From Flavobacterium sp. (lineage in GTDB: Bacteria > Bacteroidota > Bacteroidia > Flavobacteriales > Flavobacteriaceae), in contig JAGOAF010000013.1 in the NCBI GenBank assembly GCA_017984035.1, positions 1 through 30,399 on the forward strand: DNA of 30,399 nt, given 5' to 3'. Of this stretch, positions 16,678-25,272 are shown piece after piece. The first letter of the stretch is position 1. Each line of letters starts with the position of its first letter. The position numbers and the translations under genes are program-made. A model generated the notes under the pieces. It was not told where the DNA came from. It worked only from the letters and a program-made list of their open reading frames with translations, and ran no database searches.

Positions 16678-18582
16678 ATGGAACAAAAAAAATTAGACAT
16701 TAATTCGATCGTTGGTTTTGTGTTGATTTTCGGAATCTTGATTTGGATTATGTATCAAAATCAACCCGATCCGAAAGTGATTGCGGCTGAGAAAGCACAA
16801 AAAGAATTGGTTGCTAAAGCAGCTAAAGCAAAAGAGTTAGAACAAAAATCTATTGAAAAAGCAGCGGTGGCTGTTGCAGCAACAGGCGATTCAACTCAAT
16901 TGGTTCAATTGCAAAAAACCTTAGGGAACTTTGCATATTCAGCAACTTTACCCTCAGCGAAAGGCGATTTCACTACTATTGAAAATGAAGTAGTTAAATT
17001 GAAAATTGCTAATAAAGGAGGTTTTATTGTTGAAGCGGTTTTAAAGCAACACGAAAAATTCAAAAAAGGTTCGGGGCAATTAGTGGAGTTGATCAAAGAC
17101 AACAACACCAATTTAAATATAGCTTTGCAAACCACAGACAACAGAACATTAAATACTAAAGATTTGTATTTTGAACCTACTATTTCAAAAGTGGGACAGG
17201 ATCAAATTCTTTCGATGAAATTAAAAGCGGGAGCTAATGAATATTTGGAATACAAGTACATTTTGAAACCTAATGATTATATGATTGGGTTTGATGTTCG
17301 TTCTCAAGGTTTAAATAAAGTATTAAATACTGCTAAACCATTGGATTTACAATGGAGTATGAAAACCTACAGAAATGAGAAAAGTATTTCTTACGAGAAT
17401 CGATATACAGAAGTTTATTTTGAACACCTAGACGGTAAAATTGATTATGTAGGCCAAGGAGAAAACAAAGAAGAAAATGCCGAAAATGCTAGTTTTATAG
17501 CATTCAAGCAACACTTTTTCTCTACTATTTTATTGACTAATACACCTTTTGCAACCTCTAAATTAGTATCCAATAATTTAGTTAATGATGAAGCAATAGA
17601 CACCACTTACACCAAACAATTTACGGCTGAAATTCCTTTAGCGTTTACCAATGGTGAATTGGATTATAAAATGAATTGGTACATGGGACCAACAGATTAT
17701 AAAACTTTACACAGTTACGACAAGAATTTAGAAAAAATTATTTCATTAGGTTGGGGGATTTTTGGTTGGATTAATAAGTTTATTTTCATTCCGTTATTTG
17801 GATTCTTGAGTTCTTATATTGCGTATGGTATAGCAATTATTGTATTTACAATTTTGATTAAAATTGCGATGTCGCCTATTACTTTTAAATCATTTTTGTC
17901 TCAAGCCAAAATGAAAGTATTGCGTCCTGAAATTGCAGAATTAGGTGAAAAATTCAAGAAAGACCCAATGAAAAAGCAACAAGAAACCATGAAGTTGTAC
18001 AACAAAGCCGGTGTAAATCCCATGGCAGGTTGTATTCCAGCCTTGATTCAGTTGCCGTTTATGTATGCGTCATTTCAGTTCTTTCCATCGGCTTTTGAAT
18101 TGAGACAAAAAAGTTTCCTTTGGGCAGATGATTTGTCTTCATTTGATGAAGTAATCAAATTGCCTTTCCACATTCCGTTGTATGGGGATCATATTAGTTT
18201 GTTCCCGGTTTTAGCTGCAATTGCCATATTCTTTTATATGAAAATGACTTCAGGTGATCAACAAATGGCTGCTCCTCAACAAGAAGGAATGCCCGATATG
18301 GCTCAAATGATGAAAATCATGATTTATGTATCGCCATTGATGATGTTGTTTTTCTTCAACAGTTATGGAGCAGGATTGAGTTTGTATAACTTTATATCCA
18401 ACTTGATTACTATAGGAATCATGATTGTAATCAAAAAGTATTTTATCGATAGTGATAAAATTCATGCTCAGATTCAAGAGAACAAATTAAAAGCGCCCAA
18501 AAAACCAAGTAAGTTCCAACAAAAATTGCAAGAGGCAATGGAACAAGCTGAAGCACAAAAAGCACAGCGCAACAAAAAATAA
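16678..18582 (+). CDS. yidC: Membrane protein insertase YidC
   Basis: Inserts and folds inner-membrane proteins, alone or with SecYEG. From the ATG at 16678 the protein has 634 residues. The frame is open back to 16603 inside pyrG, but the extra 25 residues do not resemble a YidC start, whereas MEQKKLDINSIVGFVLIFG leads straight into TM1. A large periplasmic beta domain follows (about 70-345). The conserved insertase core of five membrane segments starts around GWGIFGWINKFIFIPL, with SPITFKSFLSQAKMKVLRPE in the cytoplasmic loop and NPMAGCIPALIQLPFMYASF next. The C-terminal tail is rich in Lys, Gln and Ala, as expected for a ribosome-contacting tail. A hairpin terminator follows. Confidence 0.96.
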   Translation: MEQKKLDINSIVGFVLIFGILIWIMYQNQPDPKVIAAEKAQKELVAKAAKAKELEQKSIEKAAVAVAATGDSTQLVQLQKTLGNFAYSATLPSAKGDFTTIENEVVKLKIANKGGFIVEAVLKQHEKFKKGSGQLVELIKDNNTNLNIALQTTDNRTLNTKDLYFEPTISKVGQDQILSMKLKAGANEYLEYKYILKPNDYMIGFDVRSQGLNKVLNTAKPLDLQWSMKTYRNEKSISYENRYTEVYFEHLDGKIDYVGQGENKEENAENASFIAFKQHFFSTILLTNTPFATSKLVSNNLVNDEAIDTTYTKQFTAEIPLAFTNGELDYKMNWYMGPTDYKTLHSYDKNLEKIISLGWGIFGWINKFIFIPLFGFLSSYIAYGIAIIVFTILIKIAMSPITFKSFLSQAKMKVLRPEIAELGEKFKKDPMKKQQETMKLYNKAGVNPMAGCIPALIQLPFMYASFQFFPSAFELRQKSFLWADDLSSFDEVIKLPFHIPLYGDHISLFPVLAAIAIFFYMKMTSGDQQMAAPQQEGMPDMAQMMKIMIYVSPLMMLFFFNSYGAGLSLYNFISNLITIGIMIVIKKYFIDSDKIHAQIQENKLKAPKKPSKFQQKLQEAMEQAEAQKAQRNKK

Positions 18583-18587
18583 TTTCT

Positions 18588-18619
18588 TAAAAATCTCGAT
18601 TCATTTCGGGATTTTTTTT
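18588..18619 (+). terminator. Rho-independent terminator after yidC
   Basis: AAAAATCTCGA (around 18589-18599) pairs with TCGGGATTTTT (18606-18616), with one G-T pair and a short loop, followed by a run of T. It lies within 10 nt of the yidC stop. Confidence 0.75.
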
Positions 18620-18660
18620 GCAACACTAATTGTTGGTTAACCCTTTACTTAGTTCAAAAT

Positions 18661-19362
18661 ATGAGAAGTATATTAGTATTTTTAATTTCATTGTTTTTTA
18701 GTGTTTTACATGCTCAAAAGGAGTACAATCAATTGGATGCAAAAGGATTGAAACACGGGCTTTGGAAAGGAGTCTATGAAGAATCAAATCGACCACGTTA
18801 TCAAGGAACTTTTGACCACGGGAAAGAAGTGGGTCTGTTTCAATTTTTTGATGACACACAGAAAGGCGATGTAATTGCAACGCGTGAGTTTAATCCAAAA
18901 GACAATTCAGCCTACACTATTTTTTATGATCAATATAAAAACAAAGTCAGCGAAGGAAAAGTAGTTAACAAGCTTTTTGAAGGAGAGTGGAAATACTATC
19001 ATTACGCATCACCTTCGGTTATGACAACTGAAAATTATAAAAATGGCAAATTAGAAGGTTTACGAACGGTTTATTTCAGTAATGGAAAAGTAGCTGAACA
19101 AATCAATTTTGTAAAAAACCAAAAACAAGGATTGTATAAGAAATATACGGAGAACGGAATTGTTTTAGAAGAATCATTCTTTAATAATAATGAGTACGAT
19201 GGATTAGCCATTTTTAGAAATGATAGCGGAATTATTGTTTCAAAAGGTATGTTTGCTAAAGGTTTAAAAATAGGTACTTGGGAAGTTTTAGAAAATGGGA
19301 AATTGGTTCCAAAATCCAGTTTCGATTTGTCTCAAAAAAGCAAAAGCCAGCAACAGAAATAA
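18661..19362 (+). CDS. Secreted MORN-type repeat protein (YwqK-like)
   Basis: A 233-residue protein with a signal peptide (MRSILVFLISLFFSVLHAQ). The mature part is made of beta-hairpin repeats of the MORN/YwqK kind: GLKHGLWKGVYEES, YQGTFDHGKEVGLFQFFDD, VVNKLFEGEWKYYHY, NYKNGKLEGLRTVYFSNGK, KNQKQGLYKKYTENG, NNEYDGLAIFRND and FAKGLKIGTWEVLENGK, about seven units. Automated annotation often calls these YwqK antitoxins, but an exported protein of this kind is unlikely to be an antitoxin here. It lies between yidC and mnmA, with a terminator upstream and a separate promoter-like box for mnmA downstream, so it is probably its own transcription unit. Function unknown. Confidence 0.85.
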   Translation: MRSILVFLISLFFSVLHAQKEYNQLDAKGLKHGLWKGVYEESNRPRYQGTFDHGKEVGLFQFFDDTQKGDVIATREFNPKDNSAYTIFYDQYKNKVSEGKVVNKLFEGEWKYYHYASPSVMTTENYKNGKLEGLRTVYFSNGKVAEQINFVKNQKQGLYKKYTENGIVLEESFFNNNEYDGLAIFRNDSGIIVSKGMFAKGLKIGTWEVLENGKLVPKSSFDLSQKSKSQQQK

Positions 19363-19385
19363 AATCAATTCAAGCAAATGTTTCG

Positions 19386-19393
19386 TAACTTTG
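19386..19393 (+). promoter_or_regulatory. Putative -7 box of mnmA
   Basis: TAACTTTG matches TAnnTTTG and ends 28 nt before the mnmA ATG at 19422. Confidence 0.5.
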
Positions 19394-19421
19394 CTACCCA
19401 TTTAAACCTAATTTAGAAGAA

Positions 19422-20609
19422 ATGAAACGTGTAGTTGTTGGTCTTTCAGGAGGTGTTGATTCGAGTGTTGCTGCGTATTTGTTACAACAGCAAGGCTATG
19501 AGGTGATTGGTCTGTTTATGAAAAACTGGCACGATGACTCCGTAACAATTTCGAACGAATGCCCTTGGTTAGAAGACAGTAATGACGCACTTTTAGTAGC
19601 TGAAAAATTAGGGATTCCTTTTCAAACGGTCGATTTAAGCGAACAATACAAAGAAAAAATCGTGGACTATATGTTCAACGAATACGAAAAAGGACGCACT
19701 CCTAATCCGGATGTGTTGTGTAATCGCGAAATCAAGTTTGACGTTTTCATGAAGATTGCGATGAGTCTGGATGCTGATTATGTGGCAACGGGACATTATT
19801 GTCAAAAAAATGAAATAGAAGTAGCCGGAAAAACAATATACCAACTAAAAGCAGGTGCTGACAATAATAAGGATCAGTCTTATTTTTTGTGTCAGTTGTC
19901 ACAAGAACAATTGGCAAAAGCCTTATTTCCAATTGGAAATTTAACCAAACCTGAAGTACGCGAAATTGCGGCTCAGATGGATTTAATTACGGCTGAGAAG
20001 AAAGATTCACAGGGGTTGTGTTTCATTGGTAAAGTGCGTTTACCTGAATTTTTACAACAAAAATTACAACCGAAAGAGGGTGTAATTGTTCAAATTGACA
20101 AGAACCATCCTGTATATCAGCATAGCCAACCGGAAGGACTTACCTTAGAAGCGCGTTTGGCTTTTGAAGCAAATAAAATAAACTATACTCCTGAAATGGG
20201 AAAAGTGGTGGGCAAACACCAAGGTGCTCATTATTTTACTATTGGACAACGAAAAGGACTGAATGTAGGAGGAACTACTGATCCACTTTTCATTATAGCT
20301 ACTGATGTTACTACAAATACAATTTACACGGGTTTGACTAGTCAGCATCCAGGATTATTCAGAAAAGCCTTGTTTATTTCGAATTCCGAATTGCATTGGG
20401 TTCGTACTGATTTGGCTTTAGCCAATGGTGAATCGATGCAAGTAATGGCGCGTATTCGCTACCGACAAGCGCTACAGAAAGCTTCCTTATACCAATTTGA
20501 ATCAGGAATGTATGTGGCCTTTGACGAACCACAATCAGCCATTACCGAAGGACAATTTGTAGCTTGGCATCTTGGCGATGAATTAGTTGGTTCGGGGGTT
20601 ATTTCATAA
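19422..20609 (+). CDS. mnmA: tRNA-specific 2-thiouridylase MnmA
   Basis: Puts sulfur on the wobble uridine (position 34) of Lys, Glu and Gln tRNAs, using ATP and persulfide sulfur. The 395-residue protein has the PP-loop SGGVDS at 9-14, the catalytic Cys100 in NPDVLCN and the second catalytic Cys200 in [22 protein letters not shown] (151-160) and the central [10 protein letters not shown] domain are also standard, and the C-terminal beta-barrel ends VGSGVIS. A nitronate-monooxygenase-like gene begins 17 nt downstream, so the two probably share a transcript; no functional link between them is evident. Confidence 0.97.
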   Translation: MKRVVVGLSGGVDSSVAAYLLQQQGYEVIGLFMKNWHDDSVTISNECPWLEDSNDALLVAEKLGIPFQTVDLSEQYKEKIVDYMFNEYEKGRTPNPDVLCNREIKFDVFMKIAMSLDADYVATGHYCQKNEIEVAGKTIYQLKAGADNNKDQSYFLCQLSQEQLAKALFPIGNLTKPEVREIAAQMDLITAEKKDSQGLCFIGKVRLPEFLQQKLQPKEGVIVQIDKNHPVYQHSQPEGLTLEARLAFEANKINYTPEMGKVVGKHQGAHYFTIGQRKGLNVGGTTDPLFIIATDVTTNTIYTGLTSQHPGLFRKALFISNSELHWVRTDLALANGESMQVMARIRYRQALQKASLYQFESGMYVAFDEPQSAITEGQFVAWHLGDELVGSGVIS

Positions 20610-20626
20610 TGTAATCCTTTGATAAC

Positions 20627-21571
20627 ATGAATAGTATTACTTCACTTTTTAAAATTAAATACCCAATTATTCAAGGAGGAATGATTTGGAATAGTGGTTA
20701 TAAATTAGCTTCTGCAGTTAGTAATGCTGGTGGGTTAGGATTAATTGGTGCGGGTTCGATGTATCCCGAAGTATTACGTGAACACATCCGTAAATGCCAA
20801 CAAGCAACTTCTCACCCTTTTGGTGTCAATGTACCCATGTTGTATCCAAATGTCGAAGAAATTCTGAAAATTATCATAGAAGAAGGAGTGAAGATTGTTT
20901 TCACTTCGGCTGGGAACCCAAAAACTTGGACGCCTTATTTGAAAGAGAACGGAATTACAGTAGTGCATGTTGTGAGTAGTTCTGTTTTTGCTTTAAAAGC
21001 GCAAGAGGCTGGGGTAGATGCTGTTGTGGCAGAAGGATTTGAAGCGGGTGGACATAATGGACGAGAGGAAACTACTACCCTGACTTTAATTCCGATGGTG
21101 AAGGAAAAAATATCAATTCCATTAATCGCTGCAGGAGGAATTGCAACGGGTAGCGGTATGCTTGCCGCTATGGTTTTAGGCGCTGATGGTATCCAAATGG
21201 GAAGTCGTTTTGTTGCATCTGAAGAATCGTCAGCACACGATAATTTTAAAAATACGGTAGCAACTTCCAAAGAAGGGGATACCCAATTGACACTCAAAGA
21301 ATTGGCACCAGTACGATTAATTAAAAATAAATTTTATCAAGAAGTACAAGAGTTATATGCTAAAGGTGCTAGTAAAGAAGATTTAATTGAATTAATAGGT
21401 CGTGCCAGAGCAAAAAGAGGTATGTTTGAAGGAGATTTGGAGGATGGAGAATTAGAAATTGGTCAAATTGCAGGTTTGATTCATGAGATTTTACCGGTAA
21501 ATCAAATTTTTGAAAACATAATTTCAGAATTTCGTTTGGCACAACAAAAGGCTGTACAATGGTCGCTTTAA
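20627..21571 (+). CDS. Nitronate monooxygenase / FabK-like FMN enzyme
   Basis: A 314-residue TIM-barrel flavoprotein of the nitronate monooxygenase / 2-nitropropane dioxygenase / enoyl-ACP reductase II group. Seen in the sequence: YPIIQGGMIWNS near the N-terminus, NAGGLGLIGAG, PFGVNVPM, EGFEAGGHNG (the loop that carries the catalytic-type His) and AAGGIATGSGMLAAMVLGADGIQMGSRF, the FMN phosphate site. Motifs alone do not separate nitronate oxidation from FabK activity in fatty-acid synthesis. It follows mnmA by 17 nt and is followed by a small secreted protein gene after 9 nt. Confidence 0.87.
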   Translation: MNSITSLFKIKYPIIQGGMIWNSGYKLASAVSNAGGLGLIGAGSMYPEVLREHIRKCQQATSHPFGVNVPMLYPNVEEILKIIIEEGVKIVFTSAGNPKTWTPYLKENGITVVHVVSSSVFALKAQEAGVDAVVAEGFEAGGHNGREETTTLTLIPMVKEKISIPLIAAGGIATGSGMLAAMVLGADGIQMGSRFVASEESSAHDNFKNTVATSKEGDTQLTLKELAPVRLIKNKFYQEVQELYAKGASKEDLIELIGRARAKRGMFEGDLEDGELEIGQIAGLIHEILPVNQIFENIISEFRLAQQKAVQWSL

Positions 21572-21580
21572 TTAAGGCAT

Positions 21581-21994
21581 ATGAACAAAATTGTTAATTA
21601 TCTTTTTTTTATTTTCTTAGGTTTTGGGTGGCAACACTCCTATGGACAGGTATATAAATTTACTACCTCTGGATTCAGTGTGTTAGAGAAAAAGGAGAAA
21701 GGGAAATGGGGAAATTGGTCTGATTTAGAGTCGACCAAGATGATGGTGACTTTGGATACTAATAAAAATAGGATTGTAATTTATTCTCAAATTATTCAAT
21801 TATTTGACATCGTGGACTATCTTCCCTCTTCCGAAAATGAAACGGATTTAGTATATAATTTTGCTTGTAAAGACAATGACGGAGTGGAATGTAACTTGTC
21901 AATTATTACTCGTAAAAAACAGGGCAACCGAAAACAGTTGTATATCAATTATGGGGATCAAATTATTGTTTACAATATCTTCAATATAGATTAG
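21581..21994 (+). CDS. Small secreted protein of unknown function
   Basis: A 137-residue protein with a signal peptide ending near HSYGQ (about residue 23). The mature part alternates beta-strand-like segments (VYKFTTSGFSVLEKK, MMVTLDTNKNRIVIYSQ, KQLYINYGDQIIVYNIF) with charged turns, and has two cysteines (FACKDNDGVECN) that may form a disulfide. I do not recognise the family. It lies 9 nt after the nitronate-monooxygenase-like gene. Its stop codon directly abuts the stop codon of the convergent DUF4268 gene, with no intergenic base. Confidence 0.8.
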   Translation: MNKIVNYLFFIFLGFGWQHSYGQVYKFTTSGFSVLEKKEKGKWGNWSDLESTKMMVTLDTNKNRIVIYSQIIQLFDIVDYLPSSENETDLVYNFACKDNDGVECNLSIITRKKQGNRKQLYINYGDQIIVYNIFNID

Positions 21995-22435
21995 TTATGC
22001 AATTTCAATATCCTTAATATATACATCGTATTCGGCATAAAACAATTCTAACGCTGCCATTTTTTCGTTGAAAAAGTCAAAAATGGTACCCCAATAATTT
22101 CGGTTACTAACACTTACCCCACTTTTTTCAACCCAAATTCTGCTAATGGTTTTACCATTTTCTAAGTAAAAGTCTTTTTCAAAAACTAAGTCGGATACAA
22201 ATTCTTCCTCTAAAATAGTTTTGAGCGTTTCTAATTTTTCAAAATAGGCAAGTCGTTTTTGATCGTTACGGGGCTCAATATCAATAAGTACTTGTGCTTT
22301 TTTATTGTCTACATAAAATTTAAAGGCAAAGTCTTTTATTTTAGTATCGTATAAAAGCCACTTTCGTGGATATTTTTCTGCGAAGGCAATCCAAAATTCA
22401 CGTTTTAAACGTTGTGTTTCCTCTTTGCTATACAT
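21995..22435 (-). CDS. DUF4268 domain protein
   Basis: A 146-residue cytoplasmic protein. The segments LKREFWIAFAEKYPRKWLLY, FKFYVDNKKAQVLIDIEPRN, ISRIWVEKSGVSVSNRN and WGTIFDFFNEKMAALELFY match the pattern of DUF4268. That family occurs alone or as a C-terminal part of larger proteins and is thought to be nuclease-like, without proof. It is convergent to the small secreted gene with zero spacing and divergent to the NUDIX gene across 83 bp. Confidence 0.85.
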   Translation of the reverse strand: MYSKEETQRLKREFWIAFAEKYPRKWLLYDTKIKDFAFKFYVDNKKAQVLIDIEPRNDQKRLAYFEKLETLKTILEEEFVSDLVFEKDFYLENGKTISRIWVEKSGVSVSNRNYWGTIFDFFNEKMAALELFYAEYDVYIKDIEIA

Positions 22436-22506
22436 AGGTGATTTTGATTTAGTAATGTTTGCGCAAGTACTTTTTCTAAACTATATTTAGAATCGATTTG
22501 CTTTCG

Positions 22507-22514
22507 CAAAAATA
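22507..22514 (-). promoter_or_regulatory. Possible -7 box of the DUF4268 gene
   Basis: The minus strand reads TATTTTTG, 71 nt before the ATG at 22435, longer than for other genes here. It overlaps the 5' side of the divergent NUDIX gene start region, close to a small TTTGC...GCAAA hairpin at 22498-22510. Confidence 0.3.
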
Positions 22515-22518
22515 GACT

Positions 22519-23172
22519 ATGATTATGGATTTCCAAGATTTTTTACAATTAGTTCCTCAATTTATGGCTGCTGAATTACCAGCGCTTGAAGCTCATTTAA
22601 AAATGGCTCCATTGGAGCGCATCACGTCAAAGCCAATTTTTTCAGAAGGTCAATCACCACGAACAGCCTCGGTTCTAATGCTATGTTATCCCAAAAACGG
22701 AAAAACGCATCTGGTTTTAATTGTTAGAAATGAGTATAAAGGAGTGCATTCGGCTCAAATTGCTTTTCCTGGTGGAAAATACGAAGAAGAAGATCTAGAC
22801 TATTCCATAACTGCTTTACGAGAGACTCATGAAGAAATTGGAATTCATCCCAATCAAGTGGAAATTATTAGATCGTATACACAAGTTTATATTCCGCCAA
22901 GTAATTTTATAGTACATCCATTTCTAGGAATATGCCGTGATGAGATTCATTTTACACCCGATCCGACAGAGGTTGCTTCAATAATTGAACTCCCTATAAC
23001 TACTTTATTAAACGACGCTATTGTAGTAGAAACCGAAATTCCTATTTCAGAACTAAACACGATTAGATTACCGGCATTTAAAATTGATGATCATATTGTT
23101 TGGGGGGCTACCGCCATGATGTTGAGTGAGTTAAAGGAAGTGATTAGAACTACAGTTAATACGAAGCCATAA
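22519..23172 (+). CDS. NUDIX hydrolase, CoA pyrophosphatase type
   Basis: A 217-residue cytoplasmic hydrolase. IAFPGGKYEEED (81-92) followed by ALRETHEEIGI (99-109) forms the NUDIX box, with the glutamates that bind the metal. VRNEYKGVHSAQIAFPGGK matches the UPF0035-type pattern found in CoA diphosphatases (NudL/Pcd1 group, LLTxRSxxLxxHxGQxAFPGG), so CoA or acyl-CoA cleavage to phosphopantetheine products is the likely reaction. A second in-frame ATG two codons downstream (22525) cannot be excluded as the start. The downstream PlsC-like gene has its own promoter, so the two may be regulated apart. Confidence 0.9.
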   Translation: MIMDFQDFLQLVPQFMAAELPALEAHLKMAPLERITSKPIFSEGQSPRTASVLMLCYPKNGKTHLVLIVRNEYKGVHSAQIAFPGGKYEEEDLDYSITALRETHEEIGIHPNQVEIIRSYTQVYIPPSNFIVHPFLGICRDEIHFTPDPTEVASIIELPITTLLNDAIVVETEIPISELNTIRLPAFKIDDHIVWGATAMMLSELKEVIRTTVNTKP

Positions 23173-23188
23173 CTGTATTTCATACCAA

Positions 23189-23217
23189 TTGTATCAAATA
23201 TATTTTTTGTAAGTTTG
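23189..23217 (+). promoter_or_regulatory. Promoter of the PlsC-like gene (TTG-18-TAAGTTTG)
   Basis: TTG at 23189-23191, an 18-nt spacer, then TAAGTTTG at 23210-23217 match the two-part flavobacterial consensus (TTG, 17-23 nt, TAnnTTTG). The box ends 30 nt before the ATG at 23248. It is the best-formed promoter in the window. Confidence 0.6.
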
Positions 23218-23247
23218 CCTGCTAATTTATTCTAAAACACTTTAAAT

Positions 23248-24057
23248 ATGGGATTGTTGAAGAGAAACCCTTTTGGTCATATCCTATTTATAAAAAAGTG
23301 GCTCATCCGTATTTTAGGATGTTTGACCCACAGACGTTATCGAGGATTTAATGAGTTGCAAATAGAGGGTTCTGAAATAATTAAGAACTTACCAGATACA
23401 AATGTGCTGTTTATTTCGAATCATCAAACTTATTTTGCTGATGTTGTAGCCATGTTTCATGTTTTTAATGCTAGCTTAAGCGGCCGTACCGACTCTATAA
23501 AAAATGTAGGTTATCTCTGGCAGCCCAAAATGAATGTGTATTATGTCGCTGCAAAAGAAACTATGCGGGCTGGATTATTACCAAGAATTTTAGCCTATGT
23601 TGGTGCAATTTCAGTAGAGCGAACTTGGCGTGCCAAAGGTGTTGATGTCACAGAGAAAAGAGAAGTCAATCCAAATGACACCGAAAATATTAAATTAGCC
23701 CTAGCAGACGGTTGGGTTATTACTTTTCCACAAGGTACTACTAAGTCTTTTAAACCTGTTAGGAAAGGTACAGCACATATTATTAAAGATCATAAACCAA
23801 TTGTTGTTCCAATTGTGATTGATGGTTTTAGACGCTCTTTTGATAAAAAGGGATTGCGAATGAAAAAGAAAGGAATATTACAATCATTTATCATCAAAGA
23901 ACCTTTAGACATAGATTATGAAAATGATAGTATTGACGATATTGTAGAAAAAGTAGAATATGCAATAGAACAGCATCCTTCTTTTCTTAAAGTGATTCCT
24001 GCTGAGGAAATAGAGGAACAAGAAAAATTAAATGCATTACGAAAATGGGATATATAA
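23248..24057 (+). CDS. PlsC-family lysophospholipid acyltransferase, diverged motifs
   Basis: A 269-residue enzyme of the 1-acyl-glycerol-3-phosphate acyltransferase family, expected to act at the inner membrane. The four family motifs can be placed. Motif I is SNHQTYFADVV (57-67), where His59 and Asp65 are separated by five residues rather than the usual four (HX4D). Motif II is GAISVER (119-125). Motif III is FPQGTT (160-165) instead of FPEGTR. Motif IV is KPIVVPIVIDG. I believe this form is typical of a Bacteroidota subgroup, so its acyl acceptor may not be lysophosphatidic acid. The last 40 residues are acidic and helical. A bidirectional terminator follows. Confidence 0.88.
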   Translation: MGLLKRNPFGHILFIKKWLIRILGCLTHRRYRGFNELQIEGSEIIKNLPDTNVLFISNHQTYFADVVAMFHVFNASLSGRTDSIKNVGYLWQPKMNVYYVAAKETMRAGLLPRILAYVGAISVERTWRAKGVDVTEKREVNPNDTENIKLALADGWVITFPQGTTKSFKPVRKGTAHIIKDHKPIVVPIVIDGFRRSFDKKGLRMKKKGILQSFIIKEPLDIDYENDSIDDIVEKVEYAIEQHPSFLKVIPAEEIEEQEKLNALRKWDI

Positions 24058-24059
24058 AA

Positions 24060-24085
24060 AAAAAGAGGCAATTGCCTCTTTTTTT
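24060..24085. terminator. Bidirectional terminator between the acyltransferase and the membrane protein
   Basis: AAAAGAGGCAATTGCCTCTT is a self-complementary stem (24061-24080, centre 24071/24072) with A- and T-runs outside. It serves the plus-strand acyltransferase gene and the convergent minus-strand membrane protein gene, overlapping their ends. Confidence 0.85.
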
Positions 24086-24704
24086 AAGATTCTATTTTTT
24101 GAAGTTCTTCGTAATTGTTTTTAAGTTTACCTAAAAAGTTACCATACAGTATTTTGTAAAAGCTCCAAATAAACAGCATTAAAAACAGCATGGCAAATAT
24201 TAATGGGATAATAAATCCTATACCATCATCAGGAATAGCTCCCAATTTGCCCGATTCCTTCCAACTTTTGTTCCATCCATCAATAAAGGCAAAAGCTCCA
24301 ATAAAACCGGTAATTATAATATTCCAATAAATATAATAGTTTACTATTTTTCGTGTGCTTAATATGTGTTTAATTAGAAGTGTTGCATCGTTAAATATGG
24401 AGATTGTTTTATAATTTTTATAAAATAAAATGATAAAACCTAAATTCAAACCATAGTTGAAGTATTCTAACAAACTTAAATTAGGGTGAAGTTGGTCATA
24501 TTTTGCTTGGTAAGGATCGGGTAAAAACCAACCTATCCCATTCAAAATTACAAATTCCAAAATACTCACAATTAAAATCCACTTCACGACTGAAGATGAT
24601 TTTTTGTGAATCATTTTATAAATGTCTTTTTCGCTTAGTTGTTCAAAAGAAGCCTCACTCTTTTGCCAATCTTTTTTTAATAAATCCAGCTCTTTCATAT
24701 ACAT
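24084..24704 (-). CDS. Membrane protein cotranslated with an ECF sigma factor
   Basis: A 206-residue protein. Residues 1-38 are polar and cytoplasmic-looking (LDLLKKDWQKSEASFEQLSE). Four hydrophobic segments follow: about 41-61 (WILIVSILEFVILNGIGWFL), about 82-97, about 118-140 (YYIYWNIIITGFIGAFAFI) and about 162-185. The ATG at 24704 overlaps the stop of the sigma factor by one base (TAATG on the minus strand), implying translational coupling; a second ATG at 24698 is possible. I do not recognise the family. A short cytoplasmic head, membrane helices and coupling to an ECF sigma gene fit the position of an anti-sigma or regulatory partner, but no zinc-binding anti-sigma motif is seen, so this is inference. 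Confidence 0.82.
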   Translation of the reverse strand: MYMKELDLLKKDWQKSEASFEQLSEKDIYKMIHKKSSSVVKWILIVSILEFVILNGIGWFLPDPYQAKYDQLHPNLSLLEYFNYGLNLGFIILFYKNYKTISIFNDATLLIKHILSTRKIVNYYIYWNIIITGFIGAFAFIDGWNKSWKESGKLGAIPDDGIGFIIPLIFAMLFLMLFIWSFYKILYGNFLGKLKNNYEELQKIES

Positions 24705-25198
24705 TAAGGATTTAGTATTTTTTTTAATTTTCCTTTTATTCGGTTCATTTTTACTCTTGCATTTACTTCGGTAATCCCTAAGGTTTCGGCAATTTCAGTG
24801 TAATCTTTGTCTTCCAAATACATAAAAATGAGGGCTTTTTCTATGTCGTTTAATTGGTACACAGCTTGGTATAATAATTTGAGTTGTTCTTCTTCTTCGT
24901 AGTTGTAATGTACTTCGGGTACAAAGTGAGAATTACCTTCGTAACCCACAGTATTTATGGATCGTTTCGTCTTTCGGTACAATGTGATAGCTGTATTCAG
25001 AGCGACACGATATGCCCAAGTAGAAAATTTACTATCTCCTCTAAATTTAGGAAAGGCTTTCCACAACTGAATCGTAATTTCTTGAAACAAATCTTTGTGC
25101 GCGTCTTCATTATCAGTATACAATCGACAAATTTTGTGGATGATATTCTGATTCTCCTGAAGTTGTTTTACGAAAGACTGTTCTAATTCCGATTTCAT
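24704..25198 (-). CDS. ECF-type RNA polymerase sigma factor
   Basis: A 164-residue sigma-70 family factor with only regions 2 and 4. Region 2 (about 10-75) contains HKDLFQEITIQLWKAFPKF followed by STWAYRVALNTAI, the core-binding and -10-recognition helices. Region 4 (about 110-162) has LNDIEKALIFMYLEDKDYTE and IAETLGITEVNARVKMNRIK, a helix-turn-helix for -35 recognition. A short linker joins them. It likely directs a small regulon, but the trigger cannot be read. Its stop overlaps the start of a membrane protein gene. I saw no clear promoter of its own in the 74 bp before the next divergent-side gene. Confidence 0.95.
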   Translation of the reverse strand: MKSELEQSFVKQLQENQNIIHKICRLYTDNEDAHKDLFQEITIQLWKAFPKFRGDSKFSTWAYRVALNTAITLYRKTKRSINTVGYEGNSHFVPEVHYNYEEEEQLKLLYQAVYQLNDIEKALIFMYLEDKDYTEIAETLGITEVNARVKMNRIKGKLKKILNP

Positions 25199-25272
25199 AT
25201 TGTGGGTTAGTAGTAGTTTGAGATGTTTTGTTACAGTTTATTTTTGTTATGGGTTTTTGAAATTCTCATTTT

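Noticed and set aside
18661..19362. Toxin-antitoxin module (YwqK antitoxin label)
   Set aside because: The protein is exported and made of MORN repeats, and neither neighbour (yidC, mnmA) is a toxin.
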